From Viola odorata (lineage: Eukaryota > Streptophyta > Magnoliopsida > Malpighiales > Violaceae), in the NCBI GenBank assembly GCA_963691705.1, contig OY829537.1, forward strand, positions 37,327,514 through 37,391,513: 64,000 bases of DNA. The letters run 5' to 3'. The notes under the pieces were generated by a model. The model ran no database searches, was not told where the DNA came from, and was given only the letters and a program-made list of their open reading frames with translations. Shown here one piece after another: positions 1-12,225 of the stretch. A program made the position numbers and the translations under genes. The stretch's first letter is position 1. Each line of letters starts with the position of its first letter.

Positions 1-57
1 GAGGGATTAGTTAGGACAATTTTACTCTTGTTCTTTGTTGTTTTATTGTGATTTCAG

Positions 58-1887
58 ATGTTAGAGAAGAGCACGGCATCGCAAGCGCAAGCTGAAATAC
101 TAGACATAGTGCGCAAGTTGAACGTGAGGTTTGATGACATAGAGGCATGGCGGAAAGAGTGCCTCGAGGAGAAGGAAGCGGCTGCCAACGCTTCAAAGCA
201 GAACCAAGTCCTCAACCCTAAAAGTTCACCACACGCCTACGGTATGCCACCAGATGGATCTAACCCTAGGGGCCAAACTGATAGAAAGGTGACTCGGGAC
301 GCACATCACCGAGAGGAAGACCATGAGGAGGATGATCCCGGACCCAACCAGGATGGGTACAAGGAGGAGTACGGGTATGATGAGGAGGAGGAGATACCTA
401 GACCTAGGAGACCTCCACCGAGGCAGCCTAGAGGAGAGGCAGGAGGCGATGAGCGCCTTATGGGAATTAAGCTAAAGGTTCCCGCATTCGAAGGAAAGGA
501 GGACCCGGATGCGTTTCTCATTTGGGAACGCAAAATGAGGGCAATTTTCTTGTGTCACAACTATTCAGAGGAAAAGAAGGTAAAGATAGCCTCTGTAGAG
601 TTCTATGGATATGCTGCCCATTGGTGGGATCAGTTGCACATCACTAGGCAACGAGTAGGAATGGGTCCGGTTGACAATTGGGACGAGATGGTTAGGGTTA
701 TGAAGGAGCGTTTTATCCCACGCTACTTCCACCGAGACCTTCACACTAAGTTGCAGAACCTTACCCAAGGATTCAAGAGTGTGAGTGAGTTCTATAATGA
801 GATGGAGATGGCCATTGCCCGAGTGCAAGTGGTAGAAAGCGAAGGCGCTACTATGGCGCGCTTCTTGAGTGGATTAAACAAAGAGATTGCTGACGTTGTT
901 GAGGTCATGCAATACCATAGTATTGAGGAGCTGCTTCACCTAGCTATCATGGTGGAAAGAAGGAAGAAAACTCGTACCCCAAACACTACCCAAAACCCTA
1001 AGCCTACGCCTTGGAAGAAACCTTGGAACAAGCCCAATACCTTTACCAAAACACCACCGAAAGTGATACCTACAACATACAACCCTAGAAGTCCAAACAC
1101 CGCACCTAATACCACAAAACCTACTGCCCAAACACCCCAAGCCACTGACCGCCAACCATCGCAGGAAATTGTGTGTTTTAAGTGCAATGGTCATGGCCAT
1201 ATGCAAAGGGAATGTCTGAACCGGTGTGTTGTAGTCGTTAGGGATAATGGTGACATAGATTCTGAGGAGGACAGAGATGTGGATGAAGAAGAGGGTAAGG
1301 AGAGTGAGGCAAAAGAGGAGAGTGAAGAAGAAGAAGGAGCGGTGCACTCGATCAATGCAGTGATCCGACGCAATTTGAGTGTCGCACCAAAAATAGAAGT
1401 TTGCAAAGAGGAACAACGCGACAACCTTTTCCACACTCGTTGCATCATAGCAACCAAGGTATGCTCAGTGATTATTGATAATGGCAGTTGTACTAACTGT
1501 GCGAGTACACTTGTAGTTAACAGGCTTGGCTTACCCGTTGTTAGACACCCAAAGCCGTACACCCTATCTTGGATGAACGATGGCAATACCTTGAAGGTTA
1601 CCAAGCAAGTGCTTGTGACGTTTGCCATTGGGAGATATAAGGACGAGATCTTGTTTGATGTAGTCCCTATGCACGCCAGTCATTTGTTGCTAGGAAGACC
1701 TTGGCAATTCGACCGAAATGCCAACCATGAAGGACGAAGCAACAGGTACCGCATGGAGAAAGACGGTGTCAAGTACACCCTAGCGCCACTAAATATGAAG
1801 GAGGTCTTGGAAGACCAGCTGTGGCTTGAGAAAACTAGGGCCGAATTTGAGTTATCTCGGCAATGGGGAGAGAAAAGAATTGAGTGA
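58..1887 (+). CDS. gag-protease polyprotein of the CRM-like element
   Basis: 609-residue ORF from the ATG at 58, which lies directly after a splice-acceptor-like TTTCAG. The N-terminus has a short predicted coiled coil. A retrotransposon Gag domain occupies roughly residues 135-310 ([15 protein letters not shown], then AAHWWDQL). A CCHC zinc knuckle ([14 protein letters not shown]) sits near residue 373 and is followed by an acidic stretch. An aspartic protease follows, with active-site IIDNGSC near residue 474 and the [11 protein letters not shown] flap-end motif. Gag packages the RNA and the protease cuts the polyprotein. The frame hits TGA at 1885-1887; in the sister element at 49324-56054 this position is open, so a small indel has cut pol off from gag-protease. 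Confidence 0.9.
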   Translation: MLEKSTASQAQAEILDIVRKLNVRFDDIEAWRKECLEEKEAAANASKQNQVLNPKSSPHAYGMPPDGSNPRGQTDRKVTRDAHHREEDHEEDDPGPNQDGYKEEYGYDEEEEIPRPRRPPPRQPRGEAGGDERLMGIKLKVPAFEGKEDPDAFLIWERKMRAIFLCHNYSEEKKVKIASVEFYGYAAHWWDQLHITRQRVGMGPVDNWDEMVRVMKERFIPRYFHRDLHTKLQNLTQGFKSVSEFYNEMEMAIARVQVVESEGATMARFLSGLNKEIADVVEVMQYHSIEELLHLAIMVERRKKTRTPNTTQNPKPTPWKKPWNKPNTFTKTPPKVIPTTYNPRSPNTAPNTTKPTAQTPQATDRQPSQEIVCFKCNGHGHMQRECLNRCVVVVRDNGDIDSEEDRDVDEEEGKESEAKEESEEEEGAVHSINAVIRRNLSVAPKIEVCKEEQRDNLFHTRCIIATKVCSVIIDNGSCTNCASTLVVNRLGLPVVRHPKPYTLSWMNDGNTLKVTKQVLVTFAIGRYKDEILFDVVPMHASHLLLGRPWQFDRNANHEGRSNRYRMEKDGVKYTLAPLNMKEVLEDQLWLEKTRAEFELSRQWGEKRIE

Positions 1888-4800
1888 AAACAGCCCCCGA
1901 GAAAAGAGTGAGCTCGGGTTTGAGAGTAAAAGAATTGAGAGTGAAAACAGCCCCCGAGAAAAGAGTGAGCTCGGGTTAGAGAAAAATAAAAGTGAGAAGA
2001 AAATTACGAATGGGAAAAAGGGAAATAAGAACAACCCGTGTGAAAACAGAGAGCACACGAAAAGATTAAATGTATTCGCAAATGTGAGGCATGTGAGGCA
2101 AGCATTGACGGTTCAAAAGTCTTCGGACTCATATTTTCCTCTTATTCTTGTCCGCTTCAAGTCATTCGCCTTGAACGCATCTAACCCTAACCCTACGGAT
2201 TCCTTGCTCCCTTGTTTTAAATCTATTTTGCAGGAGTTTGAGGACGTGCTACCCGAGGAGATGCCGCCCGGACTGCCCCCTATCCGTGGCATTGAGCACC
2301 GCATAGACTTTGTGCCGGGTTCGTCAATACCTAACCGGTCTGCGTACCGTAGCAACCCCGAGGAGACCAAGGAGTTACAACGCCAAGTGGACGAGCTACT
2401 GTCCAAAGGCTACGTAAGAGAGAGCCTCTCACCGTGTGTTGTTCCTGTCATCCTTGTGTCGAAGAAGGACGGCTCTTGGAGGATGTGTGTTGACTGCGCG
2501 ATTACAGTAAAGTATCGCCACCCCATCCCACGTTTAGATGACATGTTAGACAAACTTAGTGGTAGCATTATGTTCTCTAAAATTGACTTAATGAGTGGGT
2601 ACCATCAGATTAGGATGCTAGAGGGTGATGAATGGAAAACGGCATTTAAAACTAAGTATGGACTATACGAGTGGTTAGTCATGCCGTTTGGCTTAACCAA
2701 TGCGCCAAGCATATTCATGCATCTAATGAATCATGTTCTTAGGCACTTCATAGGCAGATTCGTAGTTGTTTACTTTGATGATATCTTAGTCTACTCTAAA
2801 TCTGTTGATGAACATGTTGCGCACTTAAAAGAAGTTTTCCTGACCTTGCGCCAAGAGAAATTATTTGCTAAACCTTCAAAGTGTTCTTTTGCTTTAGAAC
2901 AGGTTTCTTTCTTAGGTTTTATTGTAGGCCGAGAGGGTGTGAAGGTTGATGAGGAAACGATCCGAGCGATCTGCGAGTGGCCAACTCCAAAATCAGCAAG
3001 CGACATCCGTTCCTTCCACGGATTAGCAAGCTTTTACAGACGGTTCATTCGTGATTTTAGTTCTTTGGCCGCACCCCTTAATGAACTAACAAAGAAAAAT
3101 GTTCATTTCAGGTGGACCGAGACACAGGAGGCTGCTTTCCAAGCGCTCAAGGACCGACTGTCCAATGCGCCTGTCCTTGCCTTGCCGGACTTCGACAAGC
3201 CCTTTGAGCTCGAGTGCGACGCGAGCGGTATAGGGATAGGAGCCGTGCTGATGCAAGAGAAGCGAGCCATTGCCTTCTTCAGCGAGAAGCTCAAGGATGC
3301 CCAGTTGCGCTACCCTACGTATGACAAGGAGTTGTACGCCTTGGTGCGCGCGTTTGAGGTTTGTCAGCATTATCTTATGCCAAGGGAGTTCGTGGTACAC
3401 ACGGATCACCTCAGCCTCAAGTACCTGAAGGGCCAGAACAAGCTCAACCGAAGGCATGCAGGGTGGTTGGAATTTTTAGAGGCTTTTCCATACCACATCA
3501 AGTATAAGGAAGGAAAGGACAACGTCGTGGCCGACGCCTTGTCCCGCAGATATGCCTTGATCTCTTCACTATCTGTAAAATTCCTAGGGTTTGCACAGAT
3601 CATTCCTTTGTATGCTGAAGATGCGGATTTTAGTGAAATTTATAAAACCTGTGATGCACAAGCTGATGTGAAATATTTTACGCATGATGGATATTTGTTT
3701 AGGCAGAAGCGCCTATGTATTCCTATTTATTCCTTGCGTGACTTACTTGTGCATGAGTCATATAGTGGCGGTCTCATGGGTCATTTTGGTGTCACTAAAA
3801 CGTTTGACATGCTGAAAATGCATTTTTTTTGGCCTAAAATGAAACGTAATGTTATTCGTGTAGTCGCTAGATGTCTTGTTTGCCAAAAGGCTAAATTGCA
3901 TGTGTCTAACCACGTAGCCTATATGTCACTGCCCATGCCATCCCACCCTTGGACCGACGTGTCCATGGATTTTGTAGTCGGCTTACCTAAGTCGTGGGAC
4001 GGTCATGATAGCATCTTTGTTGTAGTCGACTGATTTTCAAAGATGGCACACTTTTTGCCATGTAAAAGCACACACGACGCATCTAAAGTTGCTAAGATTT
4101 ACTTTAGGGAGGTAGTCCGCCTCCATGGGATGCCGGTTAGTATTGTAAGTGATCGTGATGGTAAATTCTTGAGCCATTTTTGGTGAATTTTGTGGAGTCG
4201 CTTAGGGTCTAAGTTGTTGTATTCTACATCTTGTCATCCTCAGACGGACGGTCAAACCGAGGTGGTTAACCGAATGCTTGGGTCACTACTTTACACACTA
4301 GTCACAAAGCACACGTCCAAGTGGACGGATCACTTACCCTTTGTGGAATTTGCATATAACCGAGTTGTTCACTCTACTACAAATTGTTCTCCATTTGAGG
4401 TTGTTTATGGATTTAATCTTATTACTCCACTTGATTTAACGCCTCTACCTTTGAGTGATATAGCTAGTTTAGATGGACAGCAGCGTGCGGATCTTATCCA
4501 GCAAATGCACGCTAAGGCCAAGCACAATATTGAGAAGGCTAACGCACGCCTTCTGCGCAAGCGCAATGAGGGCCGAAAGATTGTTTCTTTTCAGGTTGGC
4601 GATTGGGTGTGGCTACACCTAAGGTGTGAGCGGTTCTCTGAGAAGAGATGAGGGAAACTTTCACCTCGAGGAGATGGACCGTTCCAAGTGGTTGAGAAGA
4701 TCAACGATAATGCTTATCATTTGGACCTACCTAGTGAGTATGGTTCGGTACATGGTACTTTTAATGTTACTGATTTGCGTCTATTTGAAACAGGTGATGA

Positions 4801-5101
4801 CGCTGATGCTGACTTGGATTCGAGGGTGAATCCATTTGAAGAGAGAGGGGATGATACGAACCAGACTAGGAGTCCAGTCACATCTACCGCACCCGTGCCC
4901 TTGCCGCCCGCAGGCGTCATCACACGCTCGCACGCGAGGAACCTGCAAGCGAGGCTAAGCACCCTGATCCACGAAGAGCTGAAGGCAGAAGCCTCACTAG
5001 ACTCAGCCAGTCTGCGCACGCCCCAGCCGCCCCTCGTCACACTCGTGCACGCCACAACCGAGGCACCACCGAGGCCACCATGGGCCAAGTCGGACCTCTA
5101 G
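1888..5101 (+). pseudogene. pol (RT, RNase H, integrase) of the CRM-like element, broken
   Basis: One reading frame, shifted relative to gag, covers the pol region. Reverse transcriptase spans about 2230-2940 with the catalytic YFDDIL motif intact, but four residues are missing after MCVDC compared with the neighbouring element, where the text reads RAIN. RNase H is at about 3200-3560 ([33 protein letters not shown]). Integrase is at about 3760-4650 with the HHCC zinc region, the DFVVGLP and [11 protein letters not shown] acidic motifs and [13 protein letters not shown]. In-frame stops occur at 4031-4033 and 4184-4186, both CGA to TGA relative to the sister element, and again near 4649. The frame ends at 5101, inside the 3' LTR. 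It cannot produce intact integrase. Confidence 0.9.
1896..1975 (+). promoter_or_regulatory. Tandem pair of small hairpins between protease and RT
   Basis: Two identical hairpins: arms CCCGAG at 1896-1901 and CTCGGG at 1913-1918, and again at 1953-1958 and 1970-1975. Each has a 6-bp stem and the 11-nt loop AAAAGAGTGAG. They encode the peptide repeat SPREKSELG. The same position in the two other CRM-like elements of the window carries the same hairpin pair with different but still pairing stems. The role is unknown; an RNA structure acting in translation or packaging is inference. Confidence 0.6.
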
Positions 5102-5931
5102 CCCAAATTTCGATGTAAGAAATATTCTGGCAAGACAAGATGTATTTATAAATCACCAGGAACAAGCCTGCCAAGTGCTAGCTCAATCGCATCAAAGGTT
5201 AGGGAGAACGCCTCACTCTAAGTACCATACTGCCGGCGAAAACCACCTTCGAGCCTTTTCACTATGGACGAATATTTCCCCGCACTATCTTTGGACCATG
5301 GTGAGATATGTGTCTCAGAAGTACTTTGTCCAATTTTCATCCAATTCACCCGAGGGAGTTGAGAGAACGCCTTGTTCTACTCAGCGTGTGCAGAAATAAA
5401 GCCCAACGGGCCTCCAGCGGATCCGACTCGAGCATTGGTCACTCTGACCGAACTTTGACTCGACCAGGACCTGGACTGACTTTATTTTAAGTTGTTTGAC
5501 TATTATTTATCTAGGTGGATTTTATTATTAAGTAGATAAATAATTATGAGCGCTTTTAAGTAGTTAAGCGCAAGTGAACTACTAAGTAGGTTTTGGCGGA
5601 TTTCTTTCCATAAAAAGGGAGAGTCGCCTCATTGTTTCTTATGTTGAATTTATTAAAAACCAGAAGAAGTTTTCTTCAGTTGATCTCCAAGATCCTTATT
5701 CTATATCCGGTTTGATAAGCCGCATCTAGCCTCAAGTAAAACACGAAGTTATCACTCCATTCATAGTTCGTCTGGGTTGTCTAGGTATTGCACCTAGGAG
5801 GGTCAGGCTCCTATTGAAGAACCTCGAACGATTTCATCCAGGTTTCCTAGGTATTGCACTTAGGAGGGTTGGAGTTTCTGACGAGTTATATTTTCCGCAT
5901 CAAATCCTTATCGCTGAGCAACGATCCATCA
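4852..5931 (+). repeat. 3' LTR of the CRM-like element
   Basis: Begins TGATACGAACC directly after the purine-rich tract GAAGAGAGAGGGGA and ends CCATCA at 5931, matching by position and motif the proven LTR ends of the related element at 49324-56054. It holds the last part of the pol ORF (to 5101), a shared GAGAACGCCTTGTT segment near 5360 and a TATA-like CCATAAAAAGGG near 5608. The 5' partner is outside the window, so the boundaries rest on comparison. Confidence 0.75.
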
Positions 5932-5932
5932 A

Positions 5933-8900
5933 TTGGAAGGTTTTCAAATTAGGAACCTTATCACTCGGGAAGAAGGCTCCGCTACCATAGGTGAGGGAGA
6001 GGAGTTTCCTAGTGAGGAAATTTGTGATGAGGAGGAAGCGACAATGAGTAGTGAAGAGGAAGAAATTAATCTGGGTTCAACTATGACTTTAATTGTGCGG
6101 AGAATCATGAATGCACAAGCTAAGTTGGAGACCGAATATGAAGAACAAAGAGAAAATCTCTTCCACTCTCGTTGTGAGGTAAATGGCAAAATTATTTCAA
6201 TAATTGTTAATAATGGTAGTGTAGTAGATATCGCAAATCATATTTTGGTGAGTAAGCTCCAATTGCCAACTACGCCGCATCCGAAACCCTATTCACTCCA
6301 TTGGTTTAATGATGATGGAGAGGTTAAGGTCAAGGAGCAAGTGCTTGTGAGTTTTACAATGGGTGGATATGAGGATGAACATTTGTGTGATGTTGTACAT
6401 ATGGATGCTAGCCATCTCCTCCCAAGCCGCCCATGGCAATTCGATAGGGATGTGATTCACAGTGGACGCACCAATAAAATCCAGTTTACACACCATGGTA
6501 AGAAATTTAGCATTCCACCTCTTTCACCGTCTCAAGTCCGGGAGGACCAAAAGAAAATGGAAAAAGCGAGTGCTGAGTTTCATATATTGAGAAGATTGAA
6601 TGAGAAAAGAGGAGAGAAGAAAGTAAGCGGAGAGTGTAAAATAAACCATGAAAAAAGTAAGCATGGTAATAGGTGTGAGCGAGGGGAAAAGAGTGGAGAG
6701 AAAAAGGTAAGGAGAGAGCAAAACACACGTCATGAAAAGAGTAAGCATGGCCAAGAGGGTGAGCTTAAATCATTGAGTGTGTTTGCGACGGGAAGGGAAG
6801 TATATTGTTTAAATGTTGACACTAACCTTTCTTCTCTACCTAGTCCATTTGCTTCACTTTTGCAGGAATTTGAGGATGTGTTTCCGAAGGAGATGCCCAA
6901 CGACTTACCTATCATTCGCGACATCAAGCACAAGATTTACCTCATTCTGAGGTCGTCCTTACCCAACCAACCAGCGTATCGATACAACCCCGAGGAAATA
7001 AAATAGGTCAAACGGTAAGTTGATGATTTGATGAGTAAGGGTTACATCTGAGAGAGCATGTCCCCATGTGTTGTACCCGTGTTGTTAGTGCCGAAGAAAG
7101 ATGGGACATGTCGCATGTGTGTAGATTGTCGCGCCATCAATAAGATCACCGTAAGGCATCGTCATCTTATTCCACGCCTTGACGATATGTTGGATGAGTT
7201 GAGTGGTAGCAAGGTATATTCCAAGATAGACTTGATGAGCGGGTATCACCAAATCCGCATGCATATGGGAGACGAATGGAAGACCACTTTCAAGACAAAA
7301 CACGGTTTGTACAAATGGATAGTAATGTCATTTGGTCTCTCTAATGCACATAGTACTTTCATGAGCTTAATGAATCATGTCTTGCGTGAATTTATTGAGG
7401 ATTTTGTTGCTGTTTATTTTGATGACATTCTTATTTATAGTTCTTCCATTGATGCACATGTTATACACATGCGCATCGTACTTAGCACACTTAAAGCTCA
7501 TCGATTGTATGCGAAATTAGCCAAGTGTGAATTTTGTTTTGATCAAGTGCATTTTCTTGGTTTTTTTGTAAGTGTAGGAGGTGTTCAAGTGGATTAGGAG
7601 AAAGTGAAGACTATCAAGGAGTGGCTGCAACCTAAGAACGCAAGCAAAGTTAGGTCCTTTCATGGCCTAGCTAGCTTCTACTGGCGCTTCGTGCCTAATT
7701 TCTCCACCATCGCCGCGCCACTCAATAAGTTGACCAAGAAAAATGTGACATTTGAGTGGGGTGAAAGGCAAGAGGAAGCCTTCCGAGAGCTTAAAGATCG
7801 CCTCATGCGTAGCCCAATCCTTGTGCTTCCTGATTTCAACAAGGCTTTTGAACTCGAGTGTGATGCTAGTGGGATCGACATTAGAGCGGTGTTCACTCAA
7901 GAAGGGCGCCCCATTGCCTATTTTAGCGAAAAGCTTCATGATGCCCAATTGAACTACTCTACCTACGACCGTGAGTTATATGCACGTGTGAGGTCCTTAA
8001 TGGTGTGAGAGAATTACCTTCTTCTGAGTCAATTTGTCATTCACACCAATCATTTGAGCTTCTAGTTCCTCCAAGGGCAAGCCAAGCTCAATAAGAGGCA
8101 CGCTAAGTGGATGGAATTCATTGAAGCGTTTCCCTACACGATCAAATACAAACTAGGCAAGGAAAACGTGGTTGTCGATGCCCTATCAAGGAGGTATGTA
8201 CTCATTTCATCTCTCGACGCTAAGATTTTTAATTTTGCACATCTAGTAGACCTTTATGAACATGATGATGAGTTGCGTGATATATATGTTACATGTGATA
8301 AAGGACCCTACTTGCATTTCGTGAAGCATGAAAAATTCTTGTTCAAACATAAACGGCTATGCATACCTAAATCTAGCATTTGTGAATTGCTTGTGTTGGA
8401 AGCCCATGGTGGTAGATTGAATGGTCATTTTGGAGTTACAAAAACATTGCATGCATTGAAAGTGCATTTATTTTGGACGAAAATAAAAATAGATGTGACA
8501 AAAATAATTGCTAGGTGCCTTGTATGTTAAAGGGTTAAATCTAAATCAATGTATCATACGTCTTACATGCCATTACCCGTAGCTAGCCATCTTGGATTGA
8601 TTTATCAATGGATTTTATTTTAGGACTGCCAAGGTCTAGCCACGGTAATGATTCCATCTTTGTTGTTGTTGATCGCTTCTCTAAAATGGCTCATTTCATC
8701 CCATGTGCAAAAACTCATGATGTTATTCGTATTGCTCATTTATTCTTTCAACATGTGGTACGCTTGCATGGCATGCCTAGGAGCATTGTAAGTGATCGAG
8801 ATACCAAATTTTTGAGTCATTTTTGGCACACATTGTGGGCGAAGCTAGGCACTAAACTTCTCTTCTCTACTACTTGTCATCCTCAAACGGATGGTCAAAC

Positions 8901-9475
8901 GGAGATAGTGAATAAAACTTTAGGGTCGTTCCTTCGAGTCATGGTTGATAAACACGACAATAAATGAGAAGATAACATTGCTTTCGTTGAATTCACTATA
9001 AGCATGCAAATCATTCTAGCATTGTTTTTTCTCCATTTAGGGTAGTGTACGGGTTTCAACCCCAACCCCTCTTGATCTCTTACTTTTGTCGTTGAGTGTG
9101 CTTAAGTGTATAGATGGAGAAACCGAGGCAGATGATGTCAAGAAATTGCACGAGCAAGTGCAAAAGAACATTGAATCTATGAACGAAAGAGTGACCAGTA
9201 AACGAAACAAAGGCAAGCAACCAACCTCTTTTAAGCTAGGACAATGGGTTTAGTTGCATTGGCACAAGGATAGATTTCCTCATCATCGGCAATGGAAATT
9301 AAGCCCCGCGGCGACGGACCCTTCGAAATCCTCCACTGAATCAATGACAATGCTTATGTCCTTGATTTACCAAGTGAGTATGGGTCCATTAGTAATTCTT
9401 TTCACATTAATAACTTGACCCTTTGCCATGTAGGAGAGACTTGCCTCCTCAATGTTACATGAGTAGGAAAATCAC
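5933..9475 (+). pseudogene. gag-pol relic of the second gypsy element
   Basis: The frame is maintained from 5933 to 8530, with stops at 7004, near 7013 and 7049, and at 7595, 8006 and 8528, then shifts. The protease motif is IVNNGS where the relatives have IIDNGS, so the catalytic Asp is lost (near 6210). RT spans about 7058-7590 with MCVDCRAIN and YFDDIL intact. RNase H is at about 7840-8200 and integrase at about 8400-8970, including [13 protein letters not shown]. The GPF/Y-like module near 9300 is present but out of frame. The protease-RT linker again carries paired hairpins (6645-6667 and 6729-6751). Confidence 0.85.
6645..6751 (+). promoter_or_regulatory. Hairpin pair in the decayed element, stems ACCATG and GTCATG
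   Basis: First hairpin: ACCATG at 6645-6650 pairs with CATGGT at 6662-6667, loop AAAAAAGTAAG (11 nt). Second: GTCATG at 6729-6734 pairs with CATGGC at 6746-6751 with one T-G wobble, loop AAAAGAGTAAG (11 nt). Encoded peptides are NHEKSKHG and RHEKSKHG. Stem length and loop length equal those in the other two elements although the stem bases differ. Confidence 0.55.
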
Positions 9476-11379
9476 AGATGCATACTTTCAAAGTTCGAAC
9501 TCAACAAGGAGTCTGATGCTAGCGTTGTCACCTTGCCGAGTAACACGAATCTGCCTGAGTGCCCTGAATCTTCCCTATACCTAGGGAATAGTATTCCAGA
9601 ACCCGAAGCGAGTCCAAAACTAGAGGCAGAAGCTGTTACTCAACCGAGTCAGCCCAATCAAACCCAAAATCATCCTAGCACTTCAATGGACAAAGAAATA
9701 AACGGGTATGAAATGAGGTCAAACTTGACTCTTTTCATTTTAGAATTTAGGATCTAAAGAAAGATGACTTAATTTGCATTTTAAACAAATGAATCAGCTC
9801 TCACTTAAAATGTTTTAAACTTCTCACTTTGACAGGAAGTTAGCAGTTGCTTTGGGAGTCTCCTCTTTGGTCTTGCACAAATGAGGAAAGTTTGGGGCAA
9901 ATGAGAGTGGTAGGTGAGAAAGCTGATGAAATCTAACTTTGTTTCAGTTTTAATTCAGTGCGGTGCCTCATCAAGCTTTAGCACTTTTGTTGATGATTCA
10001 AGTTTTCTTTTTAGATTATAAGTCAATGTTAATTTTATTTTATATTCAATTGATAATTTTAATTATTTATTTTTATATATAATTGGTAATGGATGATCAA
10101 TGGTGTAGTAGAATATTGTTTATTTCTAAATAATGAAATATTAGTAGTTATAAATAAATGAAAAAATATATTCAATAAAGGAGTATTGAATAAATAATCA
10201 AACTTTAATTTATTTTATATGTTAATCTTTTAATAAAATGTCATATATATAACTCGTGTATCACGCTTTAGTATATAGTAAAGTTGTTTTTTTTTTCTCC
10301 GAAAGATATGACTTTGTATTAAAATAAAGGAGAAGTTCTTTACAAAAAATTATAGAGCCAATTTAGAGTGGAGAAAATTTAGAATGAAAGGACTCATTAA
10401 TAGGGTTTCTACTGCCATACATTAAACTACGCAATAACAAACTAAATCCTAAGTTTTGCCCACCTTTCAAGCACACAATACAATTTCAACAACAATGCAC
10501 AAAGCGCACAACAATGTATAAAGAGCACAACTAAGCACGAAGGGCCACAAGAAATCTCAAAAACGAAGAATACCCGAGACACTAAAGATGGATAACACGT
10601 TACTTATTAATAAACTAATAATAATCTAAAAATGTGTTTTATTATCGATCTTTTCGCTAACGTCATAAGATTTGTGACTCCATCATCATGTCCATCATCA
10701 CAATATACTTGAGGAAAACCTAAAAATGTTAATTTGTAAATCTGACGAGATAACAAGTGACAAACTAAAAGAATAAAATAAGCATAAAAAAGGGAGCTCA
10801 CCGCCAGTTACAAACCGATCGGCAGCCTCTAAGGAGAGAAAAACTTTGAGAGTTCTTCTTTTCTTTGGTGGTTAGGGTTTTACTAGTAATTCTTTTTTTT
10901 AGAAAACATACGATAGACACCCATTTTGTGTTCGTAAAAATGATTGAAGAAGAGAATTCATGAGAGTTTGACACATGATCTTTTTTTAATGTATGTGGTG
11001 TCGACGGTGTCATTATAACTATTAAATAAAAATTAAATTAAATAGGTAATTACAATAATAAATTGCTAATGAAAGATAATTAAAGTGTAACTCTTAATAA
11101 AATAATAATAATAATAATAATAATAATTTAAAATCACCATTATTGCAATTAATTATCTCTCAATTTAGCTTATGTTGCATATAAAAACTAATTATACACT
11201 TAAAAATTTAATAAATTAAAGATTTTCTTAAGCTCTCTATTATACAGTATTACATTATATTGAACACGTATATACTAAAAGGATTAATTAATAATGCAGT
11301 ATTACAGTAATAATACTTTTTTATTTTTTTATTAATACAAACTAGAATAATAATACTAAACGGGTAATTAGTGGATTTA
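9476..11379. other. AT-rich intergenic stretch, no gene recognised
   Basis: Contains stop-rich AT sequence, a short open tail (9533-9757) probably belonging to the decayed gypsy element, and a trinucleotide AAT microsatellite at about 11101-11127. The region at 10280-10380 has the look of a retroposon 3' end, but no protein match can be read from it. Nothing else is supported. Confidence 0.6.
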
Positions 11380-11661
11380 GGGCCTGTTTGGCGTTCCGGT
11401 TCTAGCTCGAAAAGTTCAGTAGAAAAAAGTTCAGTCTGCAAAAGTCAGTTTCAAACTTTTGTAGAACGGAGTATGCTGTTTGGTAAATGTTTGTTAAAAG
11501 TTCTGTGGGGAAACCAGAAGTTGTTTTTGGTGTTTGGTAAAAACTGTTTTAAAACTATGGTAGGAATATAAAATGACCATAAAGGGCATAAATTCATTTC
11601 AAGTGTTAGAATTATTTTTTTTAGTATCTTTATATATGTTTTAATCAATTTATTTATAATC

Positions 11662-12225
11662 TAACATCTACCACCTAATATTTATCTAATATCATAAATA
11701 AATTAAACTTTTTTTAAGCATAAATAAATATAAATTTATTAATACCATTAAAAATTTGAGTTATTTGCTATATGATTAACATCATTTGCATATAAAACCC
11801 CATTAAAATAAATCGGTTAATACCATACGTATGAAAGTCTAATAAAAAGTTAATTGGTGTCTTAAAAAATGAAAAAACTATAATTACTGCATAATTACTT
11901 CTCAAATTAACCAATAAAAAAACTATTATTAATGGCTAATTGCTCCAAATTTTCAAATGTTGGCTTAAAAAATATATTGAACGGCTTGTTAAAAACAAAC
12001 TTTTATTCTAAGTCAGTTACAAATGGAGTATTAGATAAGAGTTACCTATGCTTATTTTTTGGTACCATTGTCCTACCAATATATATAAATTAACCGAATT
12101 GAAAAATCGAATACTCATTATATATAATACTTAAAATAAATGTATTAATACCGTTAAAAATTTATTTCTACACATAACTTGCTAGATGATTAACATCATT
12201 TCATATAAAACCTCATTAAAGTAAT
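11662..12225. repeat. Rearranged remnants in the left arm of the Harbinger element
   Basis: 11666-11707 matches 15156-15197 at about 39 of 42 bases. The latter spans the intron 2/exon 3 boundary of the transposase gene, so a transposase fragment has been duplicated here. In addition 11740-11825 and 12145-12225 resemble each other (shared ATGATTAACATCATTT and ATTAATACCNTTAAAAATTT), an internal duplication about 410 bp apart. No coding capacity remains. Confidence 0.55.

Larger units (their letters stand above)
1..5931 (+). mobile_element. CRM-like Ty3/gypsy LTR retrotransposon, 5' part off-window
   Basis: Internal region and 3' LTR of a Ty3/gypsy element; the 5' LTR and most of the leader lie before the window. 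Domain order is gag, protease, reverse transcriptase, RNase H, integrase, which is the Ty3/gypsy order. There is no chromodomain, and the pol frame runs about 250 nt into the 3' LTR, an arrangement known from the CRM chromovirus lineage; lineage assignment is inference from architecture. The sequence after 5931 reads as the gag C-terminus of a second, more decayed element in the same orientation, so this copy appears to have inserted into that older element. It is inactive: one frameshift near 1883 and stop codons at 4031, 4184 and about 4649. Confidence 0.9.
5932..9475 (+). mobile_element. Decayed second CRM-like Ty3/gypsy element, 3' part
   Basis: Starts in the gag C-terminus just after where the zinc knuckle would be and continues through protease, RT, RNase H and integrase. 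It is clearly diverged from the element at 1-5931 and much more damaged. The missing gag N-terminus should lie left of the window, on the far side of the inserted element. No LTR could be delimited downstream: coding similarity fades near 9475 after a degenerate PSEYGS motif, and 9533-9757 is an open but unrecognised tail. Confidence 0.8.

Noticed and set aside
936..1628. Long antisense ORFs over the gag region
   Set aside because: They are mirror frames of a strongly coding sequence and have no recognisable domains.
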